17,052 nt of DNA, taken from the NCBI GenBank assembly GCA_022496185.1, contig WTXG01000502.1, forward strand, positions 1 to 17,052, written 5' to 3'. The DNA is from Multifurca ochricompacta (Eukaryota; Basidiomycota; Agaricomycetes; Russulales; Russulaceae). The position numbers and the translations under genes are program-made. The notes below the pieces were generated by a model. The model searched no databases. It had not been told where the DNA came from and saw only the letters and a program-made list of their open reading frames with translations. Shown here piece by piece: positions 1-7,633 of the stretch (position 1 is the first letter of the stretch; each line of letters opens with the position of its first letter).

Positions 1-126
1 GGTTCTAGGTAAGTGGAGCTCTAGATAAGGGCCCAGGTTGGGCCATGGCCAATTTTAGCACAGAATCACATGTATCAGTAGATAGACGTGTTCCAGACCT
101 AAGGGCTAGACTACATATCAGTTATC

Positions 127-236
127 TACTCCACAATGACGTCATTATGACATCACATGTGGAGCATGATCAGTCAGCAGAGTAAAGCAGCTTACGAATC
201 ACAAAGATAAGGCTCAGTCAGCAATACAGCTGACTG
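127..236 (+). promoter_or_regulatory. U3 upstream regulatory block: CRE palindrome and inverted CAGTCAGC pair
   Basis: A TGACGTCA palindrome lies between arms CTCCACA and TGTGGAG. Further on, CAGTCAGC (215-222) and its exact reverse complement GCTGACTG (229-236) are separated by six bases, about 55 bp upstream of the TATA box. A further CAGTCAGC occurs near 170. The block repeats in the 3' LTR, and the CAGTCAGC pair also in the solo LTR. TGACGTCA is the binding site of ATF/CREB-type bZIP factors in fungi. The regulatory role here is inferred. Confidence 0.5.
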
Positions 237-290
237 ATACTTGCTGATTCTTGCTTACACTTACTGCTTACCTCGTTACACTGAGAAATG

Positions 291-334
291 TATATAAGAC
301 CCTCTGTAACAGCCTGTAGCCCCCATCTTGTCCT
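291..334 (+). promoter_or_regulatory. Core promoter and predicted transcription start of element 1
   Basis: TATATAA lies at 291-297. The predicted start at 325 is 34 bp downstream, a normal TATA-to-start distance. The start is placed there because the ten bases 325-334 (atcttgtcct) are the exact reverse complement of 622-631 just inside the LTR. That is the arrangement expected for Tf1-type self-priming, where the RNA 5' end folds onto the primer-binding site. The same core (TATA box, AAGACCC, then CATCTTGTCC) is kept in the 3' and solo LTRs. Confidence 0.75.
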
Positions 335-445
335 CTTGGGGCTGCAGGTGAGTAACTGTCTACACGAGTTCGATACATAGTGCTAATGGTATCCTGCCTC
401 CCTGTGTGACTCGATCCTTTGGATCTTGTCCTCTTGGGGCTGCAG
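325..445 (+). other. Candidate 98-nt intron in the LTR R region, bracketed by a perfect 23-bp direct repeat
   Basis: Positions 325-347 and 423-445 are the same 23 bp, starting atcttgtcct and ending gggctgcag. The first copy is followed by GTGAGT (348-353), a consensus 5' splice site after CAG. The second copy ends in CTGCAG, a 3' splice site. CTAAT at 383-387 fits the fungal branch motif CTRAY, and no AG lies between it and the CAG at 443-445. The predicted intron is 348-445 (98 nt). The 3' LTR (7817-7914) and the solo LTR (13285-13382) keep both repeat copies, donor, branch motif, acceptor and 98-nt length. A plain repeated initiator without splicing is the alternative. Confidence 0.6.
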
Positions 446-621
446 CTTCTTCCAGTTTCAGAACGCCGTCATCGTGGTTGCATAAACCACAGTGGGTGAC
501 ACAGTTCCTGGTCATTGCTTAACGCGTGACGTTTGCCTCCGTGGTACACCCAACGACTTAGGTCGCCACATTTTTGCCCTTCTTTGTTACTAAGTGTACA
601 CGGAGCTTCACCCGTTACATT

Positions 622-631
622 AGGACAAGAT
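622..631 (+). promoter_or_regulatory. Primer-binding site, self-priming type
   Basis: Aggacaagat begins two bases after the LTR end and is the exact reverse complement of 325-334, the predicted first ten bases of the transcript. Tf1 of fission yeast and related chromoviruses prime reverse transcription with the 5' end of their own RNA, not with a tRNA, and this matches that layout. I see no typical TGG start of a tRNA-type site at the LTR border. Confidence 0.75.
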
Positions 632-1257
632 TGTATCCTACGTGTCCTCCCAGTTTCGGGCCGACACTTTAAACCCTTTTTTTACAGCAGTAGTAGTGTT
701 TCAAATAGTCTTAGTTACAACCCCTGGGGTCGGAGGCCTGATCAGACAGTAGCTGAGTTGAGCCAATAATTCATAGCCGAGGCGGTGATCAGAGATATAC
801 CCGAGTAGTGGTTATCCTGGTTGCTTGGTCATTCCAAACTCGAGTTGTCGTGTTTACACGCGCTTGGGGATCATCTGTGCCAGATCTCCTACCAAGGAGT
901 GTAAAACTGGGCAGAGCTGAGGGGGCCCCGGGAAACCGGTGACGAACTCAGAGAGACATCTGTCAGAACCGATTTCAGAGCACTTGGGCTCGTGTCCCTT
1001 GTGTGAGAGGCAGCCAATAGGTCGAGGAGACTGCGGCAGACAGCCTTGGGCTCTGTAACTTCCCATATCATTTTTCCTGGTGCTTGTCATTACCGCCGGA
1101 GCTTGGCTAGTGCACTCTTGTGTGCATTAGTATTCGCCTCTTTGGTTGACACACCCTTCCATCCTGTGCTTAGCGTTGCGCGGCACTTGTAACATCGAAA
1201 CACACCAAAACTACGAAGCTTCTGGTCCAGCGGACCAGCTTCCATACCTTTTCCACA
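632..1257 (+). other. Untranslated leader of element 1
   Basis: About 630 bp separate the primer-binding site from the first good ATG. Short open frames occur on both strands but none shows a recognisable domain. A packaging signal would be expected here from retroelement biology, but no specific structure stands out. No further repeat was noticed. Confidence 0.5.
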
Positions 1258-1842
1258 ATGCCGCGCATTCCGTGGGTTGACCGTATCATTTGGCGCGCTC
1301 GAGAGCGTGTCCAACAACTTCGAAGGAGAGGAAGACACATTTTAACGCCGCCGCTTCCTATTCAGGAGCAGCCGCATCAGGAAGACGTGACTGCGGAGAA
1401 CATTCTTCCGCAACACCCCGACTTCCCTTTCACTTTCAACAACCTTCCCTCGACAGTCTCCTTCGATCTCGCATATCATTACTGTTGGGATAACACCCAA
1501 GAAGAACATTTTGCCACACCCGCCTCTTCTACCATAGAAGGGTCAGAAGGCGCTCTCTCCACCTCCCCTACTCTCCGCGAAGCCAACAACATTGTTGAAG
1601 AAAGCTTCGAGGACAAACGGGACATTTATCTTTACCGAGACAGACTGGTGCGCAACTGGTTAAACGAAATAACTGAACGTTTACACCACCACCCGTCTGC
1701 CGAGGCCGAACTTAGAGAGCTTTTTGGCAACTGGTATCTCCCCGGTACAGAAGTAACGGTCACCGACCTTGTCGCACGCGCCGCTGAGTGGGAAGAAGAA
1801 GAAGAAGAATTAGGGTCAGAATTAGAATATCTGACCGACTGA
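1258..1842 (+). CDS. Upstream ORF of element 1: basic N-terminus, acidic C-terminus; Gag N-terminal part or accessory protein
   Basis: The 194-codon ORF starts at an ATG with A at -3. The first 27 residues are arginine-rich (RARERVQQLRRRGR), the middle is charged and probably helical (around IYLYRDRLVRNWLNEI, residues 122-137), and the last 20 residues are strongly acidic with a run of Glu. I recognise no domain. The next ORF (1846-2241) is in the same frame, separated only by the TGA at 1840-1842, so this may be the N-terminal part of a longer Gag precursor interrupted by a nonsense change; CGA to TGA would fit the CpG decay seen elsewhere in the window. It could also be a separate accessory protein. 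The basic and acidic ends would suit nucleic-acid or self-association roles, but that is inference only. Confidence 0.6.
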   Translation: MPRIPWVDRIIWRARERVQQLRRRGRHILTPPLPIQEQPHQEDVTAENILPQHPDFPFTFNNLPSTVSFDLAYHYCWDNTQEEHFATPASSTIEGSEGALSTSPTLREANNIVEESFEDKRDIYLYRDRLVRNWLNEITERLHHHPSAEAELRELFGNWYLPGTEVTVTDLVARAAEWEEEEEELGSELEYLTD

Positions 1843-1845
1843 ACG

Positions 1846-2241
1846 GTGGCTTCTAGAAGTTCTAGAACACCCAACCCTCCATACTCCCGCTCCGCTAGAC
1901 CCTCTCGATTACCTAGCCGAGCACCGTCGCCTATAGAAAATTTAATCTCCCCTGCAATCGAAGCAGAACTAGAAGAACAACAGTTTATCAGGAATTTAGC
2001 CTCCCAGTTATCTGACGAATTACTCCGTCAAGCTGGTGTACCTGATATTACTTCTTCTAATTCCACTCCTTCCGATTCCAGCACTCCTACTCGTCGCGAC
2101 ACTCCTCCAGCCAGACAGAATAGTCCTACTAGTCCTATGGCTAGCACCGCTCCCACAACCGGGCCCAGTGGACCCAGTACCAATCCCCCGCCGCCAGCGC
2201 AGACCCCGCTTACAATGACACGGCAGAGCTTCGTAATATGA
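1846..2241 (+). CDS. Gag N-terminal region, Ser/Pro/Thr-rich, broken at its 3' end
   Basis: No ATG is near; the frame begins just after the TGA of the preceding ORF with ACG-GTG-GCT, which suggests in-frame continuation more than independent initiation. The product is rich in Arg/Ser at first, has an acidic helical stretch (EAELEEQQFIRNLASQLSDE), and then a low-complexity Ser/Thr/Pro linker ending in PPPP. The last dozen codons look out of frame. The frame leading into the capsid ORF (open from 2145) appears to take over around the C-run at 2204-2207, so one base seems lost there. As it stands, the stop TGA (2239-2241) overlaps the next ATG (2238-2240) as ATGA. That could permit termination-reinitiation but may be accidental. 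No known domain is recognised. Confidence 0.6.
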   Translation: MASRSSRTPNPPYSRSARPSRLPSRAPSPIENLISPAIEAELEEQQFIRNLASQLSDELLRQAGVPDITSSNSTPSDSSTPTRRDTPPARQNSPTSPMASTAPTTGPSGPSTNPPPPAQTPLTMTRQSFVI

Positions 2242-3380
2242 TGGGCGCCATGATGGCCGCCATCACACAGCTCTCCGCGGACGTCCAAATAGTGGTCCAG
2301 CAGCTTGGACAGCCAACCCCTCCCCAGACAGTCGGCTCCGGAAAAGACTCTTCCGTTGCTCGACCTGCCTCCTGGGATGGAAAGGGAAACTCAGCTGACG
2401 CCAGACACTTCCTGGCTGCATTCCATAATTGGGGATGGAACCAAAAGTGGAACTTGAATGACTATGACCCCACGACAACCAGCTGGTCCAAGAGGGATGC
2501 AGATTGGATCTTGGCGGTCTTAAATTTAATGACTGGAGATGCACGAACGTGGGCTCTGCCACATTTGGAGCAATTAAAAAACGGAGTTATTCCCTTTTCA
2601 GCAAATTGGGGTAACTTCGAACAGGCATTTACTTCGCGGTTTATACCGCACGACATTGGAGAAGCAGCGCGATCAGCGCTGAAGAAAATCCAACAAGGAC
2701 GCCACAGCGTGGCAGAATACAAAGCTCGCTTCGACGAGCATTCACCTCAAACCGGATGGTCGGACCGTGATCTTTTCGATCGGTTCTACGATGGCCTTTC
2801 CGGCAAAATCAAAGACACCTTGGCCATTATGCCAGTCCAACCCACAGATATGCAGACACTCTTCACGTCTGCTCAGCTAATCGACCAAAGATTACGCCGA
2901 AGAGAAGCAGAAAAGAAGGGAGAAGTTCTCCCTGAACCAACCCAGCACCGAAAAGACCCCAATGCTATGGAGATTGATGCCTCCAAACAGCAACAAACAG
3001 GGTCTGGAAAGAAAAGCTTTTATGATTACAAAGCTGCCTTTAAAGGAAAGTGCACGGGATGTGGAAGCACTGCCCATACTTGGGCGAACGGCAACCACAA
3101 AGAGCAAATCTGCAATCACTGTGGAAAGAAAGGGCATATTACCACAGGTTGTTATCAAAAGTGGGCTGGAAAGCCCAAAGCAGCAAAAGTCGCTGGCTCT
3201 GACAGCCAGGCACCTGCAGCTCCTCAAGCTGCCGCAGCAAGCACCCAGCCTACCCAGGCTGCTAATGCTAGTTCGACCTCCAAAAAGGGTAACGCGCCTG
3301 CCAATAGCGATAACTCAGAGCTCCTGAAACAAGTGGCCGACCTTAAGGCCCAAATCGAAGCTCTGAAGGCAAGTTTTTAG
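2238..3380 (+). CDS. gag: Gag of element 1: capsid plus zinc knuckle (nucleocapsid)
   Basis: The 380-codon ORF encodes the structural protein that forms the cytoplasmic particle in which the RNA is reverse transcribed. Residues about 42-225 form the Ty3/gypsy capsid region, with the family signature from ARPASWDGK through DARTWALPHL, FTSRFIP and the YKARF/LFDRFYDGL helices. Residues 292-305 are a perfect CCHC zinc knuckle (C-x2-C-x4-H-x4-C). An extra CxxC-x4-H at 272-280 precedes it and may be a second, degenerate knuckle. Lys- and Ala-rich linkers follow, and the last 22 residues have a leucine heptad pattern, perhaps a short coiled coil. The true protein probably extends upstream. It ends at TAG 3378-3380, with pol in the -1 frame. 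Confidence 0.9.
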   Translation: MMGAMMAAITQLSADVQIVVQQLGQPTPPQTVGSGKDSSVARPASWDGKGNSADARHFLAAFHNWGWNQKWNLNDYDPTTTSWSKRDADWILAVLNLMTGDARTWALPHLEQLKNGVIPFSANWGNFEQAFTSRFIPHDIGEAARSALKKIQQGRHSVAEYKARFDEHSPQTGWSDRDLFDRFYDGLSGKIKDTLAIMPVQPTDMQTLFTSAQLIDQRLRRREAEKKGEVLPEPTQHRKDPNAMEIDASKQQQTGSGKKSFYDYKAAFKGKCTGCGSTAHTWANGNHKEQICNHCGKKGHITTGCYQKWAGKPKAAKVAGSDSQAPAAPQAAAASTQPTQAANASSTSKKGNAPANSDNSELLKQVADLKAQIEALKASF

Positions 3381-3382
3381 TG
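3371..3382 (+). promoter_or_regulatory. Gag-Pol junction: T5 run at the gag stop, pol in -1 frame
   Basis: The last sense codon of gag is TTT (3375-3377) inside a run of five T, followed at once by TAG. Slipping back one base leaves TTT in the P site and puts TTA, then GTG GCT, in the pol frame. The pol frame is open from 3314, so the overlap is about 66 nt. It is not a canonical X-XXY-YYZ heptamer, so single-tRNA slippage at the stop, or reinitiation, is also possible. No downstream pseudoknot was checked. Confidence 0.45.
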
Positions 3383-6300
3383 GCTTCTTCGGATGTAGCC
3401 GCAACCGAAGAAGCAGACATATGTGCTGTTTCTGAGACTGACTCGGATGACTCGATCATATTTACATCTACTTGTGAGATGAACAATAGTATTAGTGCTT
3501 CCTCTCATGTCCGTAGTAGGGTTCGTTTCTTGCTTGATAAAATTGAAAAAGAAGAAAAAATCGATTCCTGCACGTTACCAGTAATAAATAAATACGATCA
3601 GCATTTCCATATTTACGTCACTCTCGAAGGACGAAACAAAAGCACCACCGTAGCGGCTATGATAGATTCAGGAGCAACAGCCATGTTCCTGGACTATAAG
3701 TTCGCCACCCAAAAGAAGATGCTTCTAGAATCATTGGAAAACCCAATTCGAGTACATAACATCGATGGCAGTCACAATATAGCCGGAGATATTACCCACA
3801 CAGTCACCCTTTTAGTCACTATAGGGTCAAGGGTAGAAAAACACCGATTCCTGGTCACAAGTCTAGGACCAGAGAAGGTCATACTCGGACTTCCATGGTT
3901 AAAATATAGCAATCCTTCTATTAATTGGGAAAGGGGCGAAGTCACCCTGCAAGACTCCATTGAGAAAGACATCCTCATGGAGGACGAAAGCGACTGGTTT
4001 GCAGGAGTAGAGCAAATATCGGCAAACAGATTAGAACGCCGACAATTTGTAAAAGACGGAGTCTTGGACTGTACCACCGACGAATTATGGTGTTGTGCAG
4101 GCTTCACTTATTCACAAGAAGCCTACGCAAAAGATTACCTAACTCGTACGGAAGGAAAATCTTTCGAAGATTTGGTACCTCCACCATATAGAGACTTCGC
4201 ACGGGTCTTCTCAGAAGAAGAATCCCAAAGACTCCCTCAGCACCAAACATGGGACCATACCATAGACATTGTGCCTGGGTCAAAGACCCAATGGAAAGCC
4301 AAAGTCTATCCCATGTCACCAAATGAGCAAGTAGAACTGGACAAATTTCTGGAAGAGCATCTCCAGAAAGGGTATATCGTACCATCTAAATCTCCGATGG
4401 CGGTACCTGTATTCTTCATAAAGAAAAAGGATGGGAAAATTCGTCTCATCCAAGACTACAGACCTTTGAACGATATTACTGTCAAAAACAAATACCCACT
4501 TCCACTTGCAGTCGATATTATCAATCGACTTAAGGGTGCAAAGATCTTTACCAAAATGGATGTACGATGGGGATATCATAACATCCAGATAAAGGAAGGA
4601 GACGAATATAAGGCAGCGTTTTCCACCAACCGTGGTCTCTTTGAGCCACGTGTAATGTATTTTGGATTAACGAATAGCCCCACCACCTTCCAGGGATTTA
4701 TGAATTCCATCTTCTCTGATATGATCGCAAAAGGGGAAGTTGCTGTATATATGGACGACATCTTAGTCTTCTCACCGAATATAGAAAAGCATAGAAAGGA
4801 TGTCAGAGAAGTCCTAAAGCGACTAGAAGAGTACGATCTCTACTTAAAGCCCCAGAAATGCGACTTCGATAAAGATCACATGGAGTACCTTGGACTTATC
4901 ATATCTGAGGGACAAGTCAGGATGGACCCTGGGAAGGTCCAAGTGGTCAAAGACTGGCAAACACCGAAAACCCTAAAAGAAGTCCGCGCCTTTATTGGCT
5001 TTGCCAATTTTTATAGACGCTTTATACAAGGGTTCTCAATTATCGCCAGACCACTTCACGACCTGACAAAGAAAAATCAACCCTGGCAGTGGGAAAGACC
5101 ACAACAAGAGGCTTTCGACGCCTTAAAGAGGAGATTCATCCAGATGCCTATCTTGGCAATCTACGATCCTGATCTCCCAACCCAGGTCGAAACAGATGCC
5201 TCGGGATTTGCCACTGGAGGCATATTATCCCAAAAACACACTGATAACCTTTGGCACCCTATCGCCTTCCGATCACAGTCAATGTCGGAAGCAGAAAGAA
5301 ATTATGAGATATATGATAGGGAAATGCTCGGCATAATCCGCACCCTAGAAGACTGGCGCCACTTCTTAGAAGGGCTTCTCCAGTTCGAAATAGTAACGGA
5401 TCACAAGAATATTGAATGGTGGAGATCCATGCGAGACCTCACTAGATGGCAGGCACGATGGGCTCTCTACCTGAGCAGATTCAATTTCACGATCCAATAC
5501 AAAAAGGGGCACCTTATGCAAGCAGACGCCTTAAGCCGATTTTCGGCAGACCAGGTGTTAGACAATGAGGACAACAAACAAGTCCAGGTCCTCAAGCCGG
5601 AACACTTTCTTAGTGCGGCACAGGCACACTATCGCCCACAAAGTTCTCCCCTTACGGAACGTATCAAAAAGGCAGGAAGCAGGGAAGCAGAAGTCATAGA
5701 AGGATTAAAAACCCTTACCAAGACTGCTCCCAGCGCCTTAAGAGATGGCGTCAACCTTTGGGAAGAAGAAGATGGCCTAGTTTACTACAAAGGGAAACTT
5801 TATGTACCCAATGTACCGGATCTCCGAAAAGACATTATTCGGGATTGTCACGATTCGGTTACAGCCGGTCACCCTGGTAAAAATGGGACCATCGAGTTGG
5901 TATCACGCTATTATTGGTGGCCCAGAATGGCACAATATATTACGCGCTATGTCGAAGGATGCGACCGATGTCAGCGATATCGGATGGATAAGCACCCAAT
6001 CGCCCCTCTGCAACCACTGGAAGTTCCAGAAGGACCCTGGCAAACGATCAGAGTAGATCTGATCACAGGGCTACCTTCCTCTTCCGGGAAAGATGCGATC
6101 CTAACAATAGTGGATCATTATACGAAGCAAGTGCATCTATTTCCAGTCACAAGTGGTATTACAGCAGATGGCGTGGGAAAAATATACTTCGACCATGTAT
6201 TCCCTCTGCATGGGATCCCCAAAAGCATTGTCAGTGACAGGGGTCCCCAGTTTGCAGCAAGGACCATGCGCGCCACCTTGAAGCGTTTAGGGGTGAACAG

Positions 6301-6742
6301 TAGTCTCACCACAGCCTATCATCCACAAGCCAATGGTATGACAGAGCGTAAAAATCAAGAAATAGAACAATATTTACGACTCTTCATTGGCAAGAGACAG
6401 GATGATTGGATCGAGCTACTCCCCACGGCGGAGTTCGTATTAAACACGAGGAAGTCCTCAGCAACGGATCATACCCCATTTGAATTACTCTATGGGTATA
6501 CCCCGGACTTCACTATCCCCGCGGGACATGCCACTGGCATCCCCAGCTTAGACCAACGCCTACAACAGTTACGTCTCGCCCGACGCGACGCAGAGGCAGC
6601 TATGAGGCTTAGCAAGACACGTATGACTCGTGATCAAGCTCAATCAGGGCACAATTTCCCAAAGGAGGGAGATTATGTCTGGTTGCAGTCCAAAACATTA
6701 AAATCCACCAGCAGTCCCAGAAGCTCGGTCCCAAACAGTTAG
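3380..6742 (+). CDS. pol: Pol of element 1: protease, reverse transcriptase, RNase H, integrase (C-terminus frameshifted)
   Basis: The open frame has 1120 codons; no ATG is at its start, so it is likely made as a Gag-Pol fusion. The aspartic protease has DSGAT at residues 96-100. The reverse transcriptase spans about 320-500, with catalytic Asp 394 (KMDVRWGY) and YMDD at 457-460. RNase H has D606 (TDASG), E648, D674 (TDHKN) and D716 (ADALSR), so its D-E-D-D set is complete. Integrase has an HHCC zinc finger (H824, H831, C861, C864) and the D893, D953, E989 triad with D-x35-E spacing. All catalytic residues are intact. At 6700-6703 the frame shifts within an A-run, and the ORF ends 13 codons later in unrelated residues; the correct frame continues to 7170 with the GPY/F-like segment and chromodomain. 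Confidence 0.95.
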   Translation: MASSDVAATEEADICAVSETDSDDSIIFTSTCEMNNSISASSHVRSRVRFLLDKIEKEEKIDSCTLPVINKYDQHFHIYVTLEGRNKSTTVAAMIDSGATAMFLDYKFATQKKMLLESLENPIRVHNIDGSHNIAGDITHTVTLLVTIGSRVEKHRFLVTSLGPEKVILGLPWLKYSNPSINWERGEVTLQDSIEKDILMEDESDWFAGVEQISANRLERRQFVKDGVLDCTTDELWCCAGFTYSQEAYAKDYLTRTEGKSFEDLVPPPYRDFARVFSEEESQRLPQHQTWDHTIDIVPGSKTQWKAKVYPMSPNEQVELDKFLEEHLQKGYIVPSKSPMAVPVFFIKKKDGKIRLIQDYRPLNDITVKNKYPLPLAVDIINRLKGAKIFTKMDVRWGYHNIQIKEGDEYKAAFSTNRGLFEPRVMYFGLTNSPTTFQGFMNSIFSDMIAKGEVAVYMDDILVFSPNIEKHRKDVREVLKRLEEYDLYLKPQKCDFDKDHMEYLGLIISEGQVRMDPGKVQVVKDWQTPKTLKEVRAFIGFANFYRRFIQGFSIIARPLHDLTKKNQPWQWERPQQEAFDALKRRFIQMPILAIYDPDLPTQVETDASGFATGGILSQKHTDNLWHPIAFRSQSMSEAERNYEIYDREMLGIIRTLEDWRHFLEGLLQFEIVTDHKNIEWWRSMRDLTRWQARWALYLSRFNFTIQYKKGHLMQADALSRFSADQVLDNEDNKQVQVLKPEHFLSAAQAHYRPQSSPLTERIKKAGSREAEVIEGLKTLTKTAPSALRDGVNLWEEEDGLVYYKGKLYVPNVPDLRKDIIRDCHDSVTAGHPGKNGTIELVSRYYWWPRMAQYITRYVEGCDRCQRYRMDKHPIAPLQPLEVPEGPWQTIRVDLITGLPSSSGKDAILTIVDHYTKQVHLFPVTSGITADGVGKIYFDHVFPLHGIPKSIVSDRGPQFAARTMRATLKRLGVNSSLTTAYHPQANGMTERKNQEIEQYLRLFIGKRQDDWIELLPTAEFVLNTRKSSATDHTPFELLYGYTPDFTIPAGHATGIPSLDQRLQQLRLARRDAEAAMRLSKTRMTRDQAQSGHNFPKEGDYVWLQSKTLKSTSSPRSSVPNS

Positions 6743-7170
6743 GACCATTCAAAGTTCTGAAAAAGCTTAGCGACCTGGATTACAAATTGGACTTGCCTCC
6801 AGCACTGAAAGTCCACAACATATTCCATGTGGACCGCCTTAGTCTATACAAAGGCAACGACGTTAACGGGCTGATGCCCACACCACCAGACCCCATTACC
6901 ATAGATGGTGAGGAAGAGTACGAAGTGGACCACATCAGAGATAGCAAAATGTTTGGTCACACACTCAAGTTCCTTATCCGATGGAAGGGTTATGGAGAAG
7001 GCGAAGATACGTGGGAACTGGAACGGAATCTAACCCATGCCCAGGACTCCATTCAGAAGTTCTACCAACAGAACCCAGGAGCCCCCAGGAAGATTGCCGC
7101 AATCCACTTCGCCACTGCCCCTTGGCAGCCCACACAACTCTATATGGCTTACGAGGACGTTACGCCCTAG
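6703..7170 (+). CDS. Pol C-terminal segment of element 1: GPY/F-like module and chromodomain (out of frame with pol)
   Basis: This is the direct continuation of integrase one frame back. It carries an LGPF motif (near 6733-6750), the NIFHVDRL segment typical of gypsy integrase tails, and a chromodomain at about 6910-7080: EEYEVDHIRD, then FLIRWKGYGEGEDTWE, then NLTHAQDSI. Chromodomains of chromoviruses bind methylated histone H3 and steer integration to heterochromatin, which suits an insertion inside another dead element. There is no ATG near the start, and a one-base loss in the A-run at 6700-6703 best explains the break. Either this copy makes integrase without a chromodomain, or the break is a homopolymer error in the assembly. 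It stops at TAG 7168-7170, one base before the polypurine tract. Confidence 0.9.
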   Translation: MHQQSQKLGPKQLGPFKVLKKLSDLDYKLDLPPALKVHNIFHVDRLSLYKGNDVNGLMPTPPDPITIDGEEEYEVDHIRDSKMFGHTLKFLIRWKGYGEGEDTWELERNLTHAQDSIQKFYQQNPGAPRKIAAIHFATAPWQPTQLYMAYEDVTP

Positions 7171-7181
7171 GAGGGGGGTAA
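7171..7181 (+). promoter_or_regulatory. Polypurine tract of element 1
   Basis: Gaggggggtaa lies directly before the TG of the 3' LTR. A purine run at this place resists RNase H and primes plus-strand synthesis. Confidence 0.85.
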
Positions 7182-7226
7182 TGTCACAGCTCTACTTTAT
7201 TTTTCCTTTTCTTTTCTCCCTTTTGG

Positions 7227-7329
7227 ATCACATGACTGTGGGAAGATTACCCAGCAGTCTCAACACGTGATCATGGGAATGTAGTCGTGACATGGATCAT
7301 GTGACCGAGTCACATGTAATAGTCACATG
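7227..7329 (+). promoter_or_regulatory. Cluster of five RTCACRTG / CAYGTGAY motifs in U3
   Basis: The motif occurs at 7227-7234 (ATCACATG), 7264-7271 (CACGTGAT), 7298-7305 (CATGTGAC), 7309-7316 (GTCACATG) and 7322-7329 (GTCACATG). RTCACRTG is the site of Cbf1-type bHLH factors in yeasts. The cluster is largely kept in the solo LTR (about 12691-12795). That it drives or represses the LTR is inference. Confidence 0.5.
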
Positions 7330-7596
7330 CTGCTTAGTCAGCACAAGAGCCACCCAACAATAACAAGTCGATTCTCTATTGTGTCTACCACAATAGGCAA
7401 GGCTCCACAGTCTAGACGGTTCTAAACCAAGTGGAGCTGTTATCAAGATAAGAAGAGTCCAGCCTAGAAGGTTCTAGGTAAGTGGAGCTCTAGATAAGGC
7501 CCAGGTCGGGCCATGGCCAATTTTAGCACAGAATCATATGTATCAGTAGATAGACGCGTTCCAGACCTAAGGGCTAGACTACATATCAGTTATCTA

Positions 7597-7633
7597 CTCC
7601 ACAATGACGTCATTATGACATCACATTGTGGAG
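7597..7633 (+). promoter_or_regulatory. 37-bp imperfect palindrome around a CRE site in U3
   Basis: CTCCACAATG (7597-7606) and its exact reverse complement CATTGTGGAG (7624-7633) enclose TGACGTCA and the near-copy TGACATCA. In the 5' LTR the right arm has lost one base. The block is a likely bZIP factor site by motif only. Confidence 0.5.

Larger units (their letters stand above)
1..619 (+). repeat. 5' LTR of element 1 (partial; first ~288 bp outside window)
   Basis: The sequence matches 7470-8088 almost base for base and ends in ...CCGTTACA. It contains the end of U3, a TATA box at 291-297, the predicted start of R at 325, a candidate intron at 348-445, a CATAAA poly(A)-signal variant at 481-486, and U5. 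Differences from the 3' LTR lie near 30, 39, 69, 90, 155, 542 and 548. Four of the five substitutions are TG or CA here against CG in the 3' LTR. Confidence 0.95.

Noticed and set aside
533..769. Plus-strand ORF across the 5' LTR end and leader
   Set aside because: It spans U5, the LTR border and the primer-binding site, has no domain, and is not kept downstream of the 3' LTR.
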